A DNA stretch of 56,397 bases from positions 1 to 56,397 of the forward strand of contig NZ_BBMY01000017.1 in the NCBI RefSeq assembly GCF_000759775.1, given 5' to 3'. The stretch's first letter is position 1; the number at the start of each line of letters is the position of its first letter. The stretch is from Escherichia albertii NBRC 107761 = DSM 17582 (GTDB lineage: Bacteria > Pseudomonadota > Gammaproteobacteria > Enterobacterales > Enterobacteriaceae). This document shows, one piece after another, positions 18,902 through 28,845 of the stretch. The position numbers and the translations under genes are program-made. Under the pieces are notes generated by a model, which was not told the DNA's origin, ran no database searches, and saw only the letters and a program-made list of their open reading frames with translations.

Positions 18902-20182
18902 TTAAACGCCCAGACGATCGCGCAGGCTGTAATAAGCCGCGCCCATCGCGGTAAACGGCACGCGCAGCGTGCGCCCGCCGGGGAACGGGTAATGCGGCAG
19001 ATTGGCGAAGGCATCGAAACGTTCGGCGTCGCCGCGCAGCAGTTCAGCAATCAAACGCCCGGCAAGATGGGTACAGGTGACGCCGTGTCCGCTGTAGCCC
19101 TGCATGTAATAGATGTTGGTATCGAGGCGACCAAACTGCGGCATGCGCGACAGAGTCAGCAGGAAGTTGCCCGTCCAGCGATAATCAATTTTCACGCCCT
19201 TTAGCTGCGGGAAAGTTTTCAGTAGTTTCGGCACCACAAGGCGCTCAACGTCGTCCGGGTCGCGCGCACCGTACACCACGCCGCCGCCGTACAGCAGGCG
19301 GTTGTCGGCGGTAAGACGGTAGTAATCGAGCAGATAATTACAGTCTTCCACGCAATAGTTTTTCGGGATCAGCGAACGAGCTAAATCGTCGGAAAGCCGC
19401 TCAGTGGTGATCACCTGGGTGCCGCACGGCATACTGCGCTTCGCCAGTTCCGGCTCCACTTTATCGCCCAGATACGCATTCCCGGCGACAATGACATACT
19501 TCGCCGTCACCTGGCCTTTGGCTGTACGCACCACCGCTGGCGTGCTGTGCTGGATCTGCGTCACCGCAGAAAGCTCATACACGCGCCCGCCGTTCAGGCG
19601 GATGGCATCGGCTTCGCCAATGGCGAGATTCAACGGGTGGATATGCCCACCACTGTGATCCAGCAGCGCCCCTGTGTAGCGATCGCTGGCGACCTCGCGG
19701 CGAATGGCGTCGGCGTCCAGCAGTTCCAGCTGTTTATTACCGTAGCGTTCCCAGTTCTCTTTCTGCTCTTCCAGAGTCGCGAGCTGTTTATCATTCATCG
19801 CCACAAACAGGCCGCCGGGGCGGTAGTCGCAATCAATCTGATAACGTTTGATGCGCTCGCGGATGATCTCGCCGCCCTCAAACATCATGCTGCCAAGCAT
19901 ACGGGCGGTGTCTATGCCGTAGCTTTTTTCGATAACGTCGATGTCGCGGCTGTAGGAGTTTACAAGCTGCCCGCCGTTGCGCCCGCTGGCGCCGAAGCCG
20001 ATGCGTGAGGCCTCCAGCACCACCACGTCAAATCCCGCTTCTGCCAGATGCAGCGCGGAGAAAAGCCCGGTATAACCGCCGCCAACCACGCAAACATCAC
20101 AGGTGATTGACTCATTCAGCGTGTCGAATGGCGCGTATTTATTCGCACTGGCGGCATAGTAACTGCTGGTATGTTCGGTCAT
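18902..20182 (-). CDS. puuB: Gamma-glutamylputrescine oxidoreductase PuuB
   Basis: PuuB is an FAD-dependent DAO-family oxidase that turns gamma-glutamyl-putrescine into gamma-glutamyl-gamma-aminobutyraldehyde. The 426-residue protein has the N-terminal Rossmann motif VVGGGYTGLFSALHLAEAG with the downstream acidic residue in VVLEASRIG. The C-terminal FAD-contact segment is YMQGYSGHGVTCTHLAG. It begins one base after puuC ends, so translation is likely coupled. Confidence 0.96.
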   Translation of the reverse strand: MTEHTSSYYAASANKYAPFDTLNESITCDVCVVGGGYTGLFSALHLAEAGFDVVVLEASRIGFGASGRNGGQLVNSYSRDIDVIEKSYGIDTARMLGSMMFEGGEIIRERIKRYQIDCDYRPGGLFVAMNDKQLATLEEQKENWERYGNKQLELLDADAIRREVASDRYTGALLDHSGGHIHPLNLAIGEADAIRLNGGRVYELSAVTQIQHSTPAVVRTAKGQVTAKYVIVAGNAYLGDKVEPELAKRSMPCGTQVITTERLSDDLARSLIPKNYCVEDCNYLLDYYRLTADNRLLYGGGVVYGARDPDDVERLVVPKLLKTFPQLKGVKIDYRWTGNFLLTLSRMPQFGRLDTNIYYMQGYSGHGVTCTHLAGRLIAELLRGDAERFDAFANLPHYPFPGGRTLRVPFTAMGAAYYSLRDRLGV

Positions 20183-20183
20183 T

Positions 20184-21671
20184 TCAGGCCTCCAGGCTTA
20201 TCCAGATGGTTTTCAGTTCGGTGAATTTTTCAAGGGCATGCAGGGATTTGTCGCGACCGTTGCCGCTCTGCTTGTAACCGCCAAACGGCACGGTCATATC
20301 GCCGTCGTTGTAGTTATTGACGAAGACGGACCCGGCTTTCAGGCGGCGGCTCATTCGGTGCGCGCGGGAGAGATCGCGCGTCCATACCGCTGCACCGAGG
20401 CCGTACTGGCTGTCGTTGGCAAGCTGTAGCGCCTGCTCTTCTGATGTGAAACGGGTGACTACCAACACCGGGCCGAAAATCTCTTCGCGACTTAAGGACG
20501 CATTAGGGTCTACATCCACAAAGATAGTCGGGCCGATGGCGGCAGCCAACCCGGCGTTGCGACCATCCAGCAGCAGTTGCCCTTTACTTTCGCCTTCGCG
20601 AATAAAGCTGTGTACCGAGTCGGCATGGGCGCAGTCGATTAAGGTGCCCATGGAGGTTGCGGGATCAAGCGGGTGGCCCGGCAGCCAGTTTTGCGCCTGC
20701 TGTTTTAACAGGGCTAAGAATTCATCGGCAATGCTCTCTTCCAGTAACAGGCGCGTTCCAGCGATGCACACCTGGCCCTGGTTGTAGAAGATACCTGCGG
20801 CTGTCGCGCTCGCCGCTTTTTGCAAATCCGGGCAGTCAGCGAAAACGATGTTGGCGCTTTTGCCGCCAGCTTCCAGCCAGACGCGTTTCATGTTGCTGTC
20901 GCCCGCATCTTTCAGCAGCTGTTTCCCGGTACGGGTCGAGCCGGTAAAGGCGATAACATCGATATCGTTATGACGCGATAGCGCCTGGCCCGCTTCATGA
21001 CCAAAACCGGTTACCACGTTAAGCACGCCGTCAGGAAGACCCGCGTCTTTCGCCAGGCCCGCGAGACGAATCGCGCTGAGCGGTGATTTTTCGGACGGTT
21101 TCAGGACAACGCTGTTCCCCGCCGCCAGCGCCGGACCGAGTTTCCAGCAGGTCAGCAGCAGCGGGAAGTTCCACGGTACGATGGCAGCAATCACGCCGAC
21201 CGGTTCGCGCACGATCATCGCCAGTTCATGGCTACTGGTGGTGGCCACTTCGCCATACACTTTATCAATTGCTTCGGCGTACCAGCGAATGGCGCGTGCC
21301 GCGCCGGGAATATCATCACGCAGGCTGTGACGAATCGGTTTACCGGTGTCGAGAGTTTCCAGCAGCGCCAGTTCTTCGTCGTGGGCTTCCATTAAATCAG
21401 CGAGTTTATTCAGCACCGCTTTACGTTTTGCCGGGGCGGCCTGCGACCAGTCGCCGCGTTCAAATACGCTACGCGCCGCACTCACCGCACGGTCGATGTC
21501 GGCGCTCTTGCCGCGCGCAATATTCGCCAGCGGTGCCTGAGTGACTGGATCAGATGTTTCGAAAGTTTCATTTTCCGCCGCAGCGGTATATTCACCGTTA
21601 ATAAATAAGCGGGTTTCAATGGCGAGACTTAACGCTTTATCCTGCCAGTAAGCCAGATGATGAAAATTCAT
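20184..21671 (-). CDS. puuC: Gamma-glutamyl-gamma-aminobutyraldehyde dehydrogenase PuuC
   Basis: PuuC (AldH) is an NAD(P)-dependent aldehyde dehydrogenase that oxidises gamma-glutamyl-gamma-aminobutyraldehyde, and also 3-hydroxypropionaldehyde, to the acid. The 495-residue chain carries PWNFPLLLTCWK, the Rossmann loop FTGSTRTGK, general-base Glu in LEAGGKSAN, nucleophile Cys in NQGQVCIAGTR, and EEIFGPVL. The start MNFHHLAYWQ is used; a frame extending 32 codons upstream runs through intergenic DNA and is not expected to be translated. It lies 149 bp downstream of puuR. Confidence 0.96.
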   Translation of the reverse strand: MNFHHLAYWQDKALSLAIETRLFINGEYTAAAENETFETSDPVTQAPLANIARGKSADIDRAVSAARSVFERGDWSQAAPAKRKAVLNKLADLMEAHDEELALLETLDTGKPIRHSLRDDIPGAARAIRWYAEAIDKVYGEVATTSSHELAMIVREPVGVIAAIVPWNFPLLLTCWKLGPALAAGNSVVLKPSEKSPLSAIRLAGLAKDAGLPDGVLNVVTGFGHEAGQALSRHNDIDVIAFTGSTRTGKQLLKDAGDSNMKRVWLEAGGKSANIVFADCPDLQKAASATAAGIFYNQGQVCIAGTRLLLEESIADEFLALLKQQAQNWLPGHPLDPATSMGTLIDCAHADSVHSFIREGESKGQLLLDGRNAGLAAAIGPTIFVDVDPNASLSREEIFGPVLVVTRFTSEEQALQLANDSQYGLGAAVWTRDLSRAHRMSRRLKAGSVFVNNYNDGDMTVPFGGYKQSGNGRDKSLHALEKFTELKTIWISLEA

Positions 21672-21774
21672 TATGACTCCTGTTTCACGTCTATCAGATA
21701 TATGCCGTTTGTGAACGTCAGGGCGCAGAGATCCCCAGGCCATAAGCCCGTTTATTTCCGGCGACATTCTTTAT

Positions 21775-21812
21775 GGATTGCCGGGCGCATTGCGCTTACC
21801 CGGCTTACAGAA
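21775..21812. repeat. REP-like element between puuR and puuC
   Basis: TTGCCGGGCGCATTGCGCTT followed by ACCCGGCTTACA is a typical REP/Y palindromic unit inside the puuR-puuC gap. Confidence 0.6.
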
Positions 21813-21820
21813 CAAAAAGA

Positions 21821-22378
21821 TTAAAACGTGGTGGGCGTATGGGCGCTGATAATTCGGCAAATGCCTGCCGACGTATTACTGAAGCTGTGCGGGATGCCAG
21901 TATTAATGGCATAACTTTGCCCCGCGACGAGGTGGTAATCCTGACCATTAATGGTCAGAACAATTTCACCTTCCAGTACAGTGCCTATTTCCTCACCCTG
22001 ATGCTTAATTCTTTCTCCAGTGGTTGTTCCCGGCTGGTAAGTTTCAAATATCATCGCCAGCGTGCGATTCGGGTTACCGTTATGCACTAACTTCATCGAC
22101 ACACCCTGACTGCCCATTTCAATCAAGTCGTCCTGATTAATGACGACCTGCGGCTCATCAGGTTTTTCCGGCTCGGAAAAGAATTCCGAGAGTGACAATC
22201 CATACACCTTCAGTAGTTTTTGCAACGTACTGATGGCGGGGCTGACTTTATCCTGTTCTATCGTACTGATAGCACTGTGCGTCAGCCCAGAGAGTTCGGC
22301 GGCACGACGTTGTGAAAGCCCCTGCTGCTGGCGGATTTCCGACAAGCGTTTTCCTGGCGCCAGTCCCTCATCACTCAT
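21821..22378 (-). CDS. puuR: Putrescine utilisation repressor PuuR
   Basis: PuuR represses the puu genes and is relieved by putrescine. The 185-residue protein joins an N-terminal XRE/Cro helix-turn-helix (LSQRRAAELSGLTHSAISTIEQ, residues ~18-40) to a C-terminal cupin domain (GEEIGTVLEGEIVLTINGQ and GIPHSFSN). It lies between puuD and puuC in the same operon, 25 bp after puuD, so it controls its own synthesis. Matching operator boxes are seen at puuD and puuA. Confidence 0.96.
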   Translation of the reverse strand: MSDEGLAPGKRLSEIRQQQGLSQRRAAELSGLTHSAISTIEQDKVSPAISTLQKLLKVYGLSLSEFFSEPEKPDEPQVVINQDDLIEMGSQGVSMKLVHNGNPNRTLAMIFETYQPGTTTGERIKHQGEEIGTVLEGEIVLTINGQDYHLVAGQSYAINTGIPHSFSNTSAGICRIISAHTPTTF

Positions 22379-22403
22379 ATTTGCATTTCCTTAACTGTGG
22401 TGG

Positions 22404-23168
22404 TCAGAGCCGCTGTTTTTCAGCGATATGGTTCTGACAAGCGGTGATAAAGCCCTCGAACAATATACGCGAAAGCGCGTACTCGCTACTGTTCCATTCC
22501 GGGTGCCACTGTACGCCCAGCGCGAAAGGATGATTGATGACGCTTACCGCCTCAACCAGGCCATCCGGCGAACGAGCCTCAACGCGTAATCGCGGGCTGA
22601 CGACCTTCGCCCCTTGTCCATGCAGAGAGTTTACCCAAAAGTTGCTACATTCAGGTAACAGTGCAGACAGTAATCCCCCCTCTTCAACCTGAACTTCGTG
22701 CGACGGCGCATATTGCTGCTCAACCGGCAGTTCGGGATCTTCACGATGTTCCAGCAATTCAGGCTGTTCGCACAGCTTGCGATGCAGCGAACCTCCGGTT
22801 GCCACCACCAGTTCCTGTAACCCTCGGCAGATGGCGAAAATGGGGATACGCCTTTCGAGTGCAGCATTAATTAACGCCATGCTCAGAAGATCACGCCCGG
22901 GATCGGCGTCAGGCTCATCGCCGTTTTCACCATATAGGTGCGGCTGCACATTGCTGGGACTACCAGGAAGATAAATGCCATCGAGTTTCGGCAGAAGTTC
23001 TTCAAGTAATGCGGGCTCCGCCAGCGCATGTGGCAGCGCAATCGGCAAACCACCCGCGTAAATAATGGCATTCAGGTACTTTTCTTGCAGAGTCTGGGTC
23101 GCATGACCCTTAAGCCTGTTCCTGCACATTACGACACCGATAACAGGATTGTTCATTATATTTTCCAT
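22404..23168 (-). CDS. puuD: Gamma-glutamyl-GABA hydrolase PuuD
   Basis: PuuD is a class-I glutamine-amidotransferase-like hydrolase that splits gamma-glutamyl-GABA to glutamate and GABA. The 254-residue chain has nucleophile Cys114 in IFAICRGLQE and the catalytic His/Glu in GVQWHPEWNS. The start MENIMNNPV follows K-12; a second ATG five codons later is possible, because a PuuR box covers the codons between. It is the first gene of puuDRCBE, divergent from puuA. Confidence 0.95.
   Translation of the reverse strand: MENIMNNPVIGVVMCRNRLKGHATQTLQEKYLNAIIYAGGLPIALPHALAEPALLEELLPKLDGIYLPGSPSNVQPHLYGENGDEPDADPGRDLLSMALINAALERRIPIFAICRGLQELVVATGGSLHRKLCEQPELLEHREDPELPVEQQYAPSHEVQVEEGGLLSALLPECSNFWVNSLHGQGAKVVSPRLRVEARSPDGLVEAVSVINHPFALGVQWHPEWNSSEYALSRILFEGFITACQNHIAEKQRL
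23150..23164. promoter_or_regulatory. PuuR box at puuD start
   Basis: Read on the minus strand, AAAATATAATGAACA equals the PuuR recognition sequence as remembered from K-12. It overlaps the first codons of puuD, so bound PuuR would cover the translation start region. Confidence 0.75.
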
Positions 23169-23321
23169 GCTCAATCTCACAAAGTGGAATAAATTATCGC
23201 CATTGCTGCGGTTTAAATGACCTTTATGTTCAATATTTCTTCAATCTAGCAGTGAGTTTTCTTTTTTGTAAACTCAATTTAACATTTGACAAACATTTAG
23301 TTTGCATACAGATTCGAAGAG

Positions 23322-23336
23322 TGGTCATTATATTTT
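23322..23336. promoter_or_regulatory. PuuR box upstream of puuA
   Basis: Minus-strand AAAATATAATGACCA differs at one position from the box at puuD and lies 45-59 bp before puuA. The two boxes together fit repression of both divergent puu transcripts. Confidence 0.75.
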
Positions 23337-23380
23337 ACGCTTTCATCACAAGCGGAAAACAAAACCAAAGGCGAAGAATC

Positions 23381-24799
23381 ATGGAAACCAATATCGTTGA
23401 AGTAGAGAACTTTGTTCAGCAGTCAGAAGAGAGGCGGGGTAGCGCCTTTACGCAGGAAGTGAAACGCTACCTGGAGCGCAACCCGAAGACACAATATGTT
23501 GATGTACTGCTTACGGATCTGAATGGCAGCTTTCGCGGAAAGCGCGTCCCGGTGTCAAGTCTGATGAAGCTGGAAAAAGGATGCTACTTCCCGGCCTCCG
23601 TCTTTGCGATGGATATTCTGGGCAACGTAGTAGAAGAAGCAGGTCTGGGTCAGGATATGGGCGAGCCGGATCGTACCTGTGTTCCTGTTCTCGGTTCCTT
23701 AACCCCTTCTGCCGCAGACCCGGAATATATCGGTCAGATGCTCCTGACCATGGTCGATGAAGATGGCGCTCCCTTTGACGTTGAGCCGCGGAACGTACTC
23801 AACCGCCTGTGGCAGCAGCTTCGCCAACGCGGGCTGTTCCCGGTCGTAGCGGTAGAGCTGGAGTTCTATTTACTGGATCGCCAGCGCGACGCCGAAGGAT
23901 ATTTGCAACCGCCCTGCGCGCCCGGCACCGATGATCGCAACACTCAAAGCCAGGTCTATTCTGTCGATAACCTCAACCACTTCGCTGATGTACTTAATGA
24001 TATTGATGAACTGGCGCAATTACAGCTAATTCCCGCAGATGGCGCGGTTGCCGAAGCCTCGCCGGGTCAGTTTGAAATCAACCTTTACCATACCGATAAC
24101 GTGCTGGAAGCCTGCGATGATGCGCTGGCGTTAAAACGTCTGGTGCGTCTGATGGCAGAAAAGCATAAGATGCACGCCACTTTTATGGCCAAGCCGTATG
24201 AAGAGCATGCGGGCAGCGGGATGCATATCCATATCAGCATGCAAAATAACCGTGGCGAAAACGTGTTGTCTGACGCGGAAGGCGAAGATTCGCCGCTGCT
24301 GAAAAAGATGCTCGCTGGAATGATCGACCTGATGCCTTCGTCAATGGCGTTGCTGGCGCCGAACGTAAATTCATATCGTCGCTTCCAGCCGGGTATGTAT
24401 GTGCCGACACAGGCATCATGGGGCCATAACAACCGCACCGTCGCCCTGCGGATCCCGTGCGGCGACCGTCATAACCACCGCGTGGAATACCGCGTGGCGG
24501 GGGCGGATGCTAACCCATATCTGGTGATGGCGGCGATTTTCGCCGGTATTTTGCACGGTTTAGATAATGAGCTGCCATTACAGGAAGAAGTGGAAGGCAA
24601 CGGGCTGGAACAGGAAGGCTTACCCTTCCCGATTCGTCAGAGCGACGCGCTGTGGGAGTTTATCGAGAATGATCACCTGCGCCGCTATTTAGGTGAGCGT
24701 TTCTGCCATGTGTATCACGCTTGCAAAAACGATGAGTTATTGCAATTTGAGCGTCTCATCACAGAAACAGAAATTGAGTGGATGTTGAAAAACGCGTAG
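23381..24799 (+). CDS. puuA: Glutamate--putrescine ligase PuuA
   Basis: PuuA is a glutamine-synthetase-fold enzyme that joins L-glutamate to putrescine with ATP, the first step of the pathway. The 472-residue chain has the N-terminal GS beta-grasp domain, metal ligands in VAVELEFYL and ASPGQFEINLYH, the MATFMAKP-like segment HATFMAKPYEEHAGSGMHIH, and NNRTVALRIP. The start METNIVEVEN is chosen for family length; a 43-codon upstream extension crosses the PuuR box and promoter. It diverges from puuD. Confidence 0.96.
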   Translation: METNIVEVENFVQQSEERRGSAFTQEVKRYLERNPKTQYVDVLLTDLNGSFRGKRVPVSSLMKLEKGCYFPASVFAMDILGNVVEEAGLGQDMGEPDRTCVPVLGSLTPSAADPEYIGQMLLTMVDEDGAPFDVEPRNVLNRLWQQLRQRGLFPVVAVELEFYLLDRQRDAEGYLQPPCAPGTDDRNTQSQVYSVDNLNHFADVLNDIDELAQLQLIPADGAVAEASPGQFEINLYHTDNVLEACDDALALKRLVRLMAEKHKMHATFMAKPYEEHAGSGMHIHISMQNNRGENVLSDAEGEDSPLLKKMLAGMIDLMPSSMALLAPNVNSYRRFQPGMYVPTQASWGHNNRTVALRIPCGDRHNHRVEYRVAGADANPYLVMAAIFAGILHGLDNELPLQEEVEGNGLEQEGLPFPIRQSDALWEFIENDHLRRYLGERFCHVYHACKNDELLQFERLITETEIEWMLKNA

Positions 24800-25106
24800 T
24801 GGCTCCTTGCGGGGCTTGTATCACCGACCTGAGCGGAGCCAAGTCTGACATTTGCTGGTAATCCAGACATTTCCCGGATGTCGCGTTATGGAGTGCAGGC
24901 GGCAACGGGCTTCCGTTAACGATTAAGACAATGACGAGGAAATGAGATGATGCCAATGATGAAATTCCCGCATGGCGAGGGAGGCTGCGTATGCGCCCTC
25001 CCCACGACCGAGTGTACCCCGCCGCCCCCTTTGCTTCCCCTGCTAAACAGGTTTGATTTCAGGTCGATACGACCGCAAACCTTATTACGCAGTGGAGGCA
25101 GCAATT
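24800..25106. other. puuA-puuP intergenic region, no gene seen
   Basis: This 307-bp gap holds small dyads: GGCTCC (24801-24806) with GGAGCC (24835-24840), and GAGGG (24977-24981) with CCCTC (24996-25000). No reading frame of note and no clear rho-independent terminator are seen. The hairpins may adjust the ratio of puuA to puuP message, which is inference. Confidence 0.45.
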
Positions 25107-26492
25107 ATGGCTATTAATTCACCATTTGATATTGCTGCGCAACCCGGCAAAACCCGCCTGCGAAAATCGCTAAAATTGTGGCAGGTGGTGATGATGGGGC
25201 TGGCTTATCTCACACCGATGACCGTATTTGATACTTTTGGCATTGTATCCGGCATTAGCGACGGTCATGTCCCGGCATCTTATTTACTGGCGTTGGCAGG
25301 CGTGCTGTTTACCGCTATCAGCTACGGCAAATTGGTTCGTCAGTTCCCGGAAGCCGGTTCAGCTTACACCTATGCGCAAAAATCGATTAATCCGCACGTC
25401 GGCTTTATGGTCGGCTGGTCATCATTGCTGGATTACCTTTTTTTGCCGATGATCAACGTATTATTAGCAAAGATCTATCTTTCCGCCCTCTTCCCGGAAG
25501 TGCCGCCGTGGGTGTGGGTGGTGACGTTCGTAACGATTTTAACCGCCGCGAATCTGAAGAGCGTTAACCTGGTCGCCAATTTCAATACCCTGTTTGTCCT
25601 GGTGCAAATCTCCATTATGGTGGTGTTCATCTTCCTGGTGGTTCAGGGGCTGCATAAAGGTGAAGGCGTTGGCACTGTCTGGTCGCTACAGCCATTTATC
25701 AGCGAGAACGCGCATCTGATCCCGATTATTACCGGCGCGACGATTGTCTGCTTCTCGTTCCTCGGTTTCGATGCGGTGACGACGCTTTCGGAAGAAACGC
25801 CGGACGCCGCGCGCGTGATCCCGAAAGCTATTTTCCTGACGGCGGTTTACGGCGGGATTATCTTCATTGCGGCATCTTTCTTTATGCAGCTTTTCTTCCC
25901 GGATATCAGTCGCTTTAAAGACCCGGATGCCGCACTGCCGGAGATTGCACTGTACGTCGGCGGCAAGCTGTTCCAGTCAATTTTCCTCTGTACGACCTTT
26001 GTGAATACATTAGCGTCTGGCCTGGCGTCACATGCCAGCGTATCGCGCCTGTTGTATGTGATGGGGCGTGACAATGTGTTCCCTGAACGCATATTTGGCT
26101 ACGTTCATCCGAAATGGCGGACTCCGGCACTGAACGTCATTATGGTCGGGATTGTGGCGTTGTCGGCGCTGTTCTTTGATTTAGTCACCGCCACGGCGTT
26201 GATTAATTTTGGCGCATTGGTGGCGTTTACCTTCGTTAATTTATCGGTATTCAACCACTTCTGGCGGCGTAAAGGGATGAATAAAAGCTGGAAGGAACAC
26301 TTCCACTATTTATTAATGCCGCTAGTTGGCGCACTGACAGTAGGCGTGTTGTGGGTAAATCTGGAGTCGACATCGCTAACGCTGGGCCTGGTGTGGGCCT
26401 CGTTAGGCGGCGCATATTTGTGGTACCTGATCCGCCGCTATCGCAAAGTACCATTGTATGATGGCGACAGAACGCCGGTTAGCGAGACGTAA
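25107..26492 (+). CDS. puuP: Putrescine importer PuuP
   Basis: PuuP is an APC-superfamily proton-coupled putrescine importer of the inner membrane, feeding PuuA. The 461-residue protein has about 12 hydrophobic helices. The first carries the family pattern [23 protein letters not shown], and a conserved segment [16 protein letters not shown] lies near residue 215. The start [15 protein letters not shown] follows GGAGG; an upstream frame to 25053 lacks a membrane-protein start context. It is co-directional with puuA. Confidence 0.96.
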   Translation: MAINSPFDIAAQPGKTRLRKSLKLWQVVMMGLAYLTPMTVFDTFGIVSGISDGHVPASYLLALAGVLFTAISYGKLVRQFPEAGSAYTYAQKSINPHVGFMVGWSSLLDYLFLPMINVLLAKIYLSALFPEVPPWVWVVTFVTILTAANLKSVNLVANFNTLFVLVQISIMVVFIFLVVQGLHKGEGVGTVWSLQPFISENAHLIPIITGATIVCFSFLGFDAVTTLSEETPDAARVIPKAIFLTAVYGGIIFIAASFFMQLFFPDISRFKDPDAALPEIALYVGGKLFQSIFLCTTFVNTLASGLASHASVSRLLYVMGRDNVFPERIFGYVHPKWRTPALNVIMVGIVALSALFFDLVTATALINFGALVAFTFVNLSVFNHFWRRKGMNKSWKEHFHYLLMPLVGALTVGVLWVNLESTSLTLGLVWASLGGAYLWYLIRRYRKVPLYDGDRTPVSET

Positions 26493-26624
26493 TGCGTGGA
26501 TACGCGACGCATTGTCCTGCCAGAGGCAATGCGCCGCGTCATTATCGATAAAAAGATGTATGACCCGGATCACGAGTGCTATCATCCGCCCCTGTGCTTA
26601 GCGCATTAACCCCAGGGGCAAACA

Positions 26625-26870
26625 ATGAACCACGATATCCCACTGAAATATTTTGATATTGCCGATGAGTACGCGACCGAATGCGTCAAACCTGTCGCAG
26701 ACTCTGAACGCACAGCGCTGGCCCACTACTTCCAGTTACTGCTCACCCGATTAATGAATAATGAAGAGATCAGCGAAGAAGCCCGGCATGAAATGGCTAC
26801 TGAAGCGGGGATTCATCCCTCTCGCATTGATGAGATCGCAGAGTTTTTGAATCAATGGGGTAATGAGTAA
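26625..26870 (+). CDS. ymjA: Small protein YmjA (DUF2543)
   Basis: YmjA is an 81-residue acidic, soluble DUF2543 protein of unknown function (starts [19 protein letters not shown]). No signal or membrane segment is seen. A GGGG-containing ribosome site precedes the ATG. It lies between puuP and sapA, exactly as in K-12, and nothing in the sequence indicates its task. Confidence 0.9.
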   Translation: MNHDIPLKYFDIADEYATECVKPVADSERTALAHYFQLLLTRLMNNEEISEEARHEMATEAGIHPSRIDEIAEFLNQWGNE

Positions 26871-27201
26871 TCGTTTAATTGCGGATGCTCAGTCAGTATT
26901 GTAAGCCAGATAAGCCGTTCATCATCACGCCGCATCCGGCTAAAAATGAGACACACATTGTCGACAATATGAGCCAGTTCCAATTGGTTTCTTACGATCC
27001 GTACCGTACTGTGTCCCGCTAAATTATTCTGTGAGTTATAGTTATAAAGAAATCATGGGTACGAATGTTGAACAATCGGCGACGCCACCTGTGCAACGAC
27101 CAATCACACGGTCTTCGTAGATACCCCTGAACACAAACGGTAATGGCAAATGTCATTAAATATTAGTAAGATAGCTTCTTTACATAAAATTTCTTAATAT
27201 T
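26871..27201. other. ymjA-sapA intergenic region with REP-like unit
   Basis: A REP-like palindrome lies here: GCGGATGC (26881-26888) and the minus-strand AGCCGGATGCGGCGT (26928-26942). The remaining AT-rich DNA up to 27201 should contain the sapA promoter, which was not resolved. No gene is seen. Confidence 0.55.
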
Positions 27202-28845
27202 ATGCGCCAGGTATTATCGTCTCTTTTGGTGATTGCTGGACTTGTGAGTAGTCAGGCAATAGCAGCACCTGAGCCCGCCCCGCATGCTGATATCCGCGAC
27301 AGCGGTTTTGTCTATTGCGTTAGTGGACAGGTCAACACCTTTAACCCATCCAAAGCGAGCAGTGGGTTAATTGTCGATACCCTTGCCGCCCAATTCTATG
27401 ATCGGCTATTGGATGTCGATCCCTACACTTATCGTCTGATGCCGGAGCTTGCCGAAAGCTGGGAAGTGCTCGACAACGGCGCAACCTATCGCTTCCACTT
27501 ACGTCGCGATGTACCGTTTCAACAAACCGCATGGTTTACCCCCAGCCGCAAAATGAATGCCGATGATGTGGTATTTACCTTCCAGCGGATTTTTGATCGC
27601 AATAACCCGTGGCATAACGTCAACGGCAGTAACTTCCCCTATTTCGACAGCCTGCAATTTGCCGATAACGTAAAAAGCGTGCGCAAGCTGGATAACTATA
27701 CCGTTGAGTTTCGTCTGGCACAGCCGGACGCTTCCTTTTTGTGGCATCTGGCAACCCATTATGCGTCGGTGATGTCCGCGGAATACGCCGGAAAGCTGGA
27801 AAAAGAAGATCGCCAGGAGCTGCTCGACCGCCAGCCAGTCGGCACCGGACCGTATAAACTGTCGGAAAATCGCGCCGGGCAATATATTCGCTTACAACGT
27901 CATGATGAGTTCTGGCGAGGCAAACCGTTGATGCCCCAGGTGGTGGTGGATTTAGGTTCTGGCGGTACCGGACGTTTGTCGAAATTATTAACCGGCGAAT
28001 GTGACGTACTGGCATGGCCAGCCGCCAGCCAGTTATCTATTTTGCGCGACGACCCACGCCTGCGTTTAACGCTACGCCCGGGAATGAACATCGCCTATCT
28101 GGCTTTTAATACCGCCAAACCGCCGTTGAATAACCCGGCAGTACGCCATGCGCTGGCATTGTCGATCAATAATCAACGTTTGATGCAATCTATCTATTAC
28201 GGTACGGCTGAAACTGCGGCCTCTATTTTACCGCGCGCCTCATGGGCTTATGATAATGAGGCTAAGATTACCGAATACAATCCGGCAAAATCACGCGAAC
28301 AACTGAAAGCGTTAGGGCTGGAAAACTTAACGCTAAAACTGTGGGTGCCAACACGCTCGCAGGCGTGGAACCCCAGTCCGCTAAAGACCGCCGAACTGAT
28401 TCAGGCGGATATGGCGCAAGTCGGCGTAAAAGTAGTAATTGTGCCAGTAGAAGGCCGTTTTCAGGAGGCGCGATTAATGGATATGAGTCATGATCTGACA
28501 TTATCCGGTTGGGCGACGGACAGTAATGACCCGGACAGCTTCTTCCGTCCATTACTTAGCTGCGCGGCAATCCACTCACAGACCAATCTTGCTCACTGGT
28601 GCGATCCGAAATTCGACAGCGTGTTGCGTAAGGCCCTTTCCTCACAGCAACTGGCGGCACGTATAGAAGCCTATGATGAAGCGCAAAACATTCTGGCGCA
28701 GGAACTGCCTGTTTTGCCATTAGCCTCGTCATTACGCTTACAGGCCTACCGTTACGATATCAAAGGTCTGGTACTTAGCCCGTTCGGTAACGCCTCCTTC
28801 GCAGGGGTATATCGAGAGAAACAGAATGAGGTGAAAAAACCATGA
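27202..28845 (+). CDS. sapA: Periplasmic peptide-binding protein SapA
   Basis: SapA is a family-5 solute-binding protein of the Sap ABC system, linked in enteric pathogens to resistance against antimicrobial peptides and to haem binding. The 547-residue precursor has a signal peptide ([22 protein letters not shown]). The family-5 region [21 protein letters not shown] with [11 protein letters not shown] lies at about residues 83-130. The stop overlaps the sapB start by four bases, so SapB synthesis is coupled. The rest of the operon (sapCDF) now lies 7.2 kb away beyond an insertion. Confidence 0.96.
   Translation: MRQVLSSLLVIAGLVSSQAIAAPEPAPHADIRDSGFVYCVSGQVNTFNPSKASSGLIVDTLAAQFYDRLLDVDPYTYRLMPELAESWEVLDNGATYRFHLRRDVPFQQTAWFTPSRKMNADDVVFTFQRIFDRNNPWHNVNGSNFPYFDSLQFADNVKSVRKLDNYTVEFRLAQPDASFLWHLATHYASVMSAEYAGKLEKEDRQELLDRQPVGTGPYKLSENRAGQYIRLQRHDEFWRGKPLMPQVVVDLGSGGTGRLSKLLTGECDVLAWPAASQLSILRDDPRLRLTLRPGMNIAYLAFNTAKPPLNNPAVRHALALSINNQRLMQSIYYGTAETAASILPRASWAYDNEAKITEYNPAKSREQLKALGLENLTLKLWVPTRSQAWNPSPLKTAELIQADMAQVGVKVVIVPVEGRFQEARLMDMSHDLTLSGWATDSNDPDSFFRPLLSCAAIHSQTNLAHWCDPKFDSVLRKALSSQQLAARIEAYDEAQNILAQELPVLPLASSLRLQAYRYDIKGLVLSPFGNASFAGVYREKQNEVKKP

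Noticed and set aside
21672..21767. 32-codon N-terminal extension of puuC
   Set aside because: It runs through intergenic DNA, has no homologous counterpart, and MNFHH matches the known protein.
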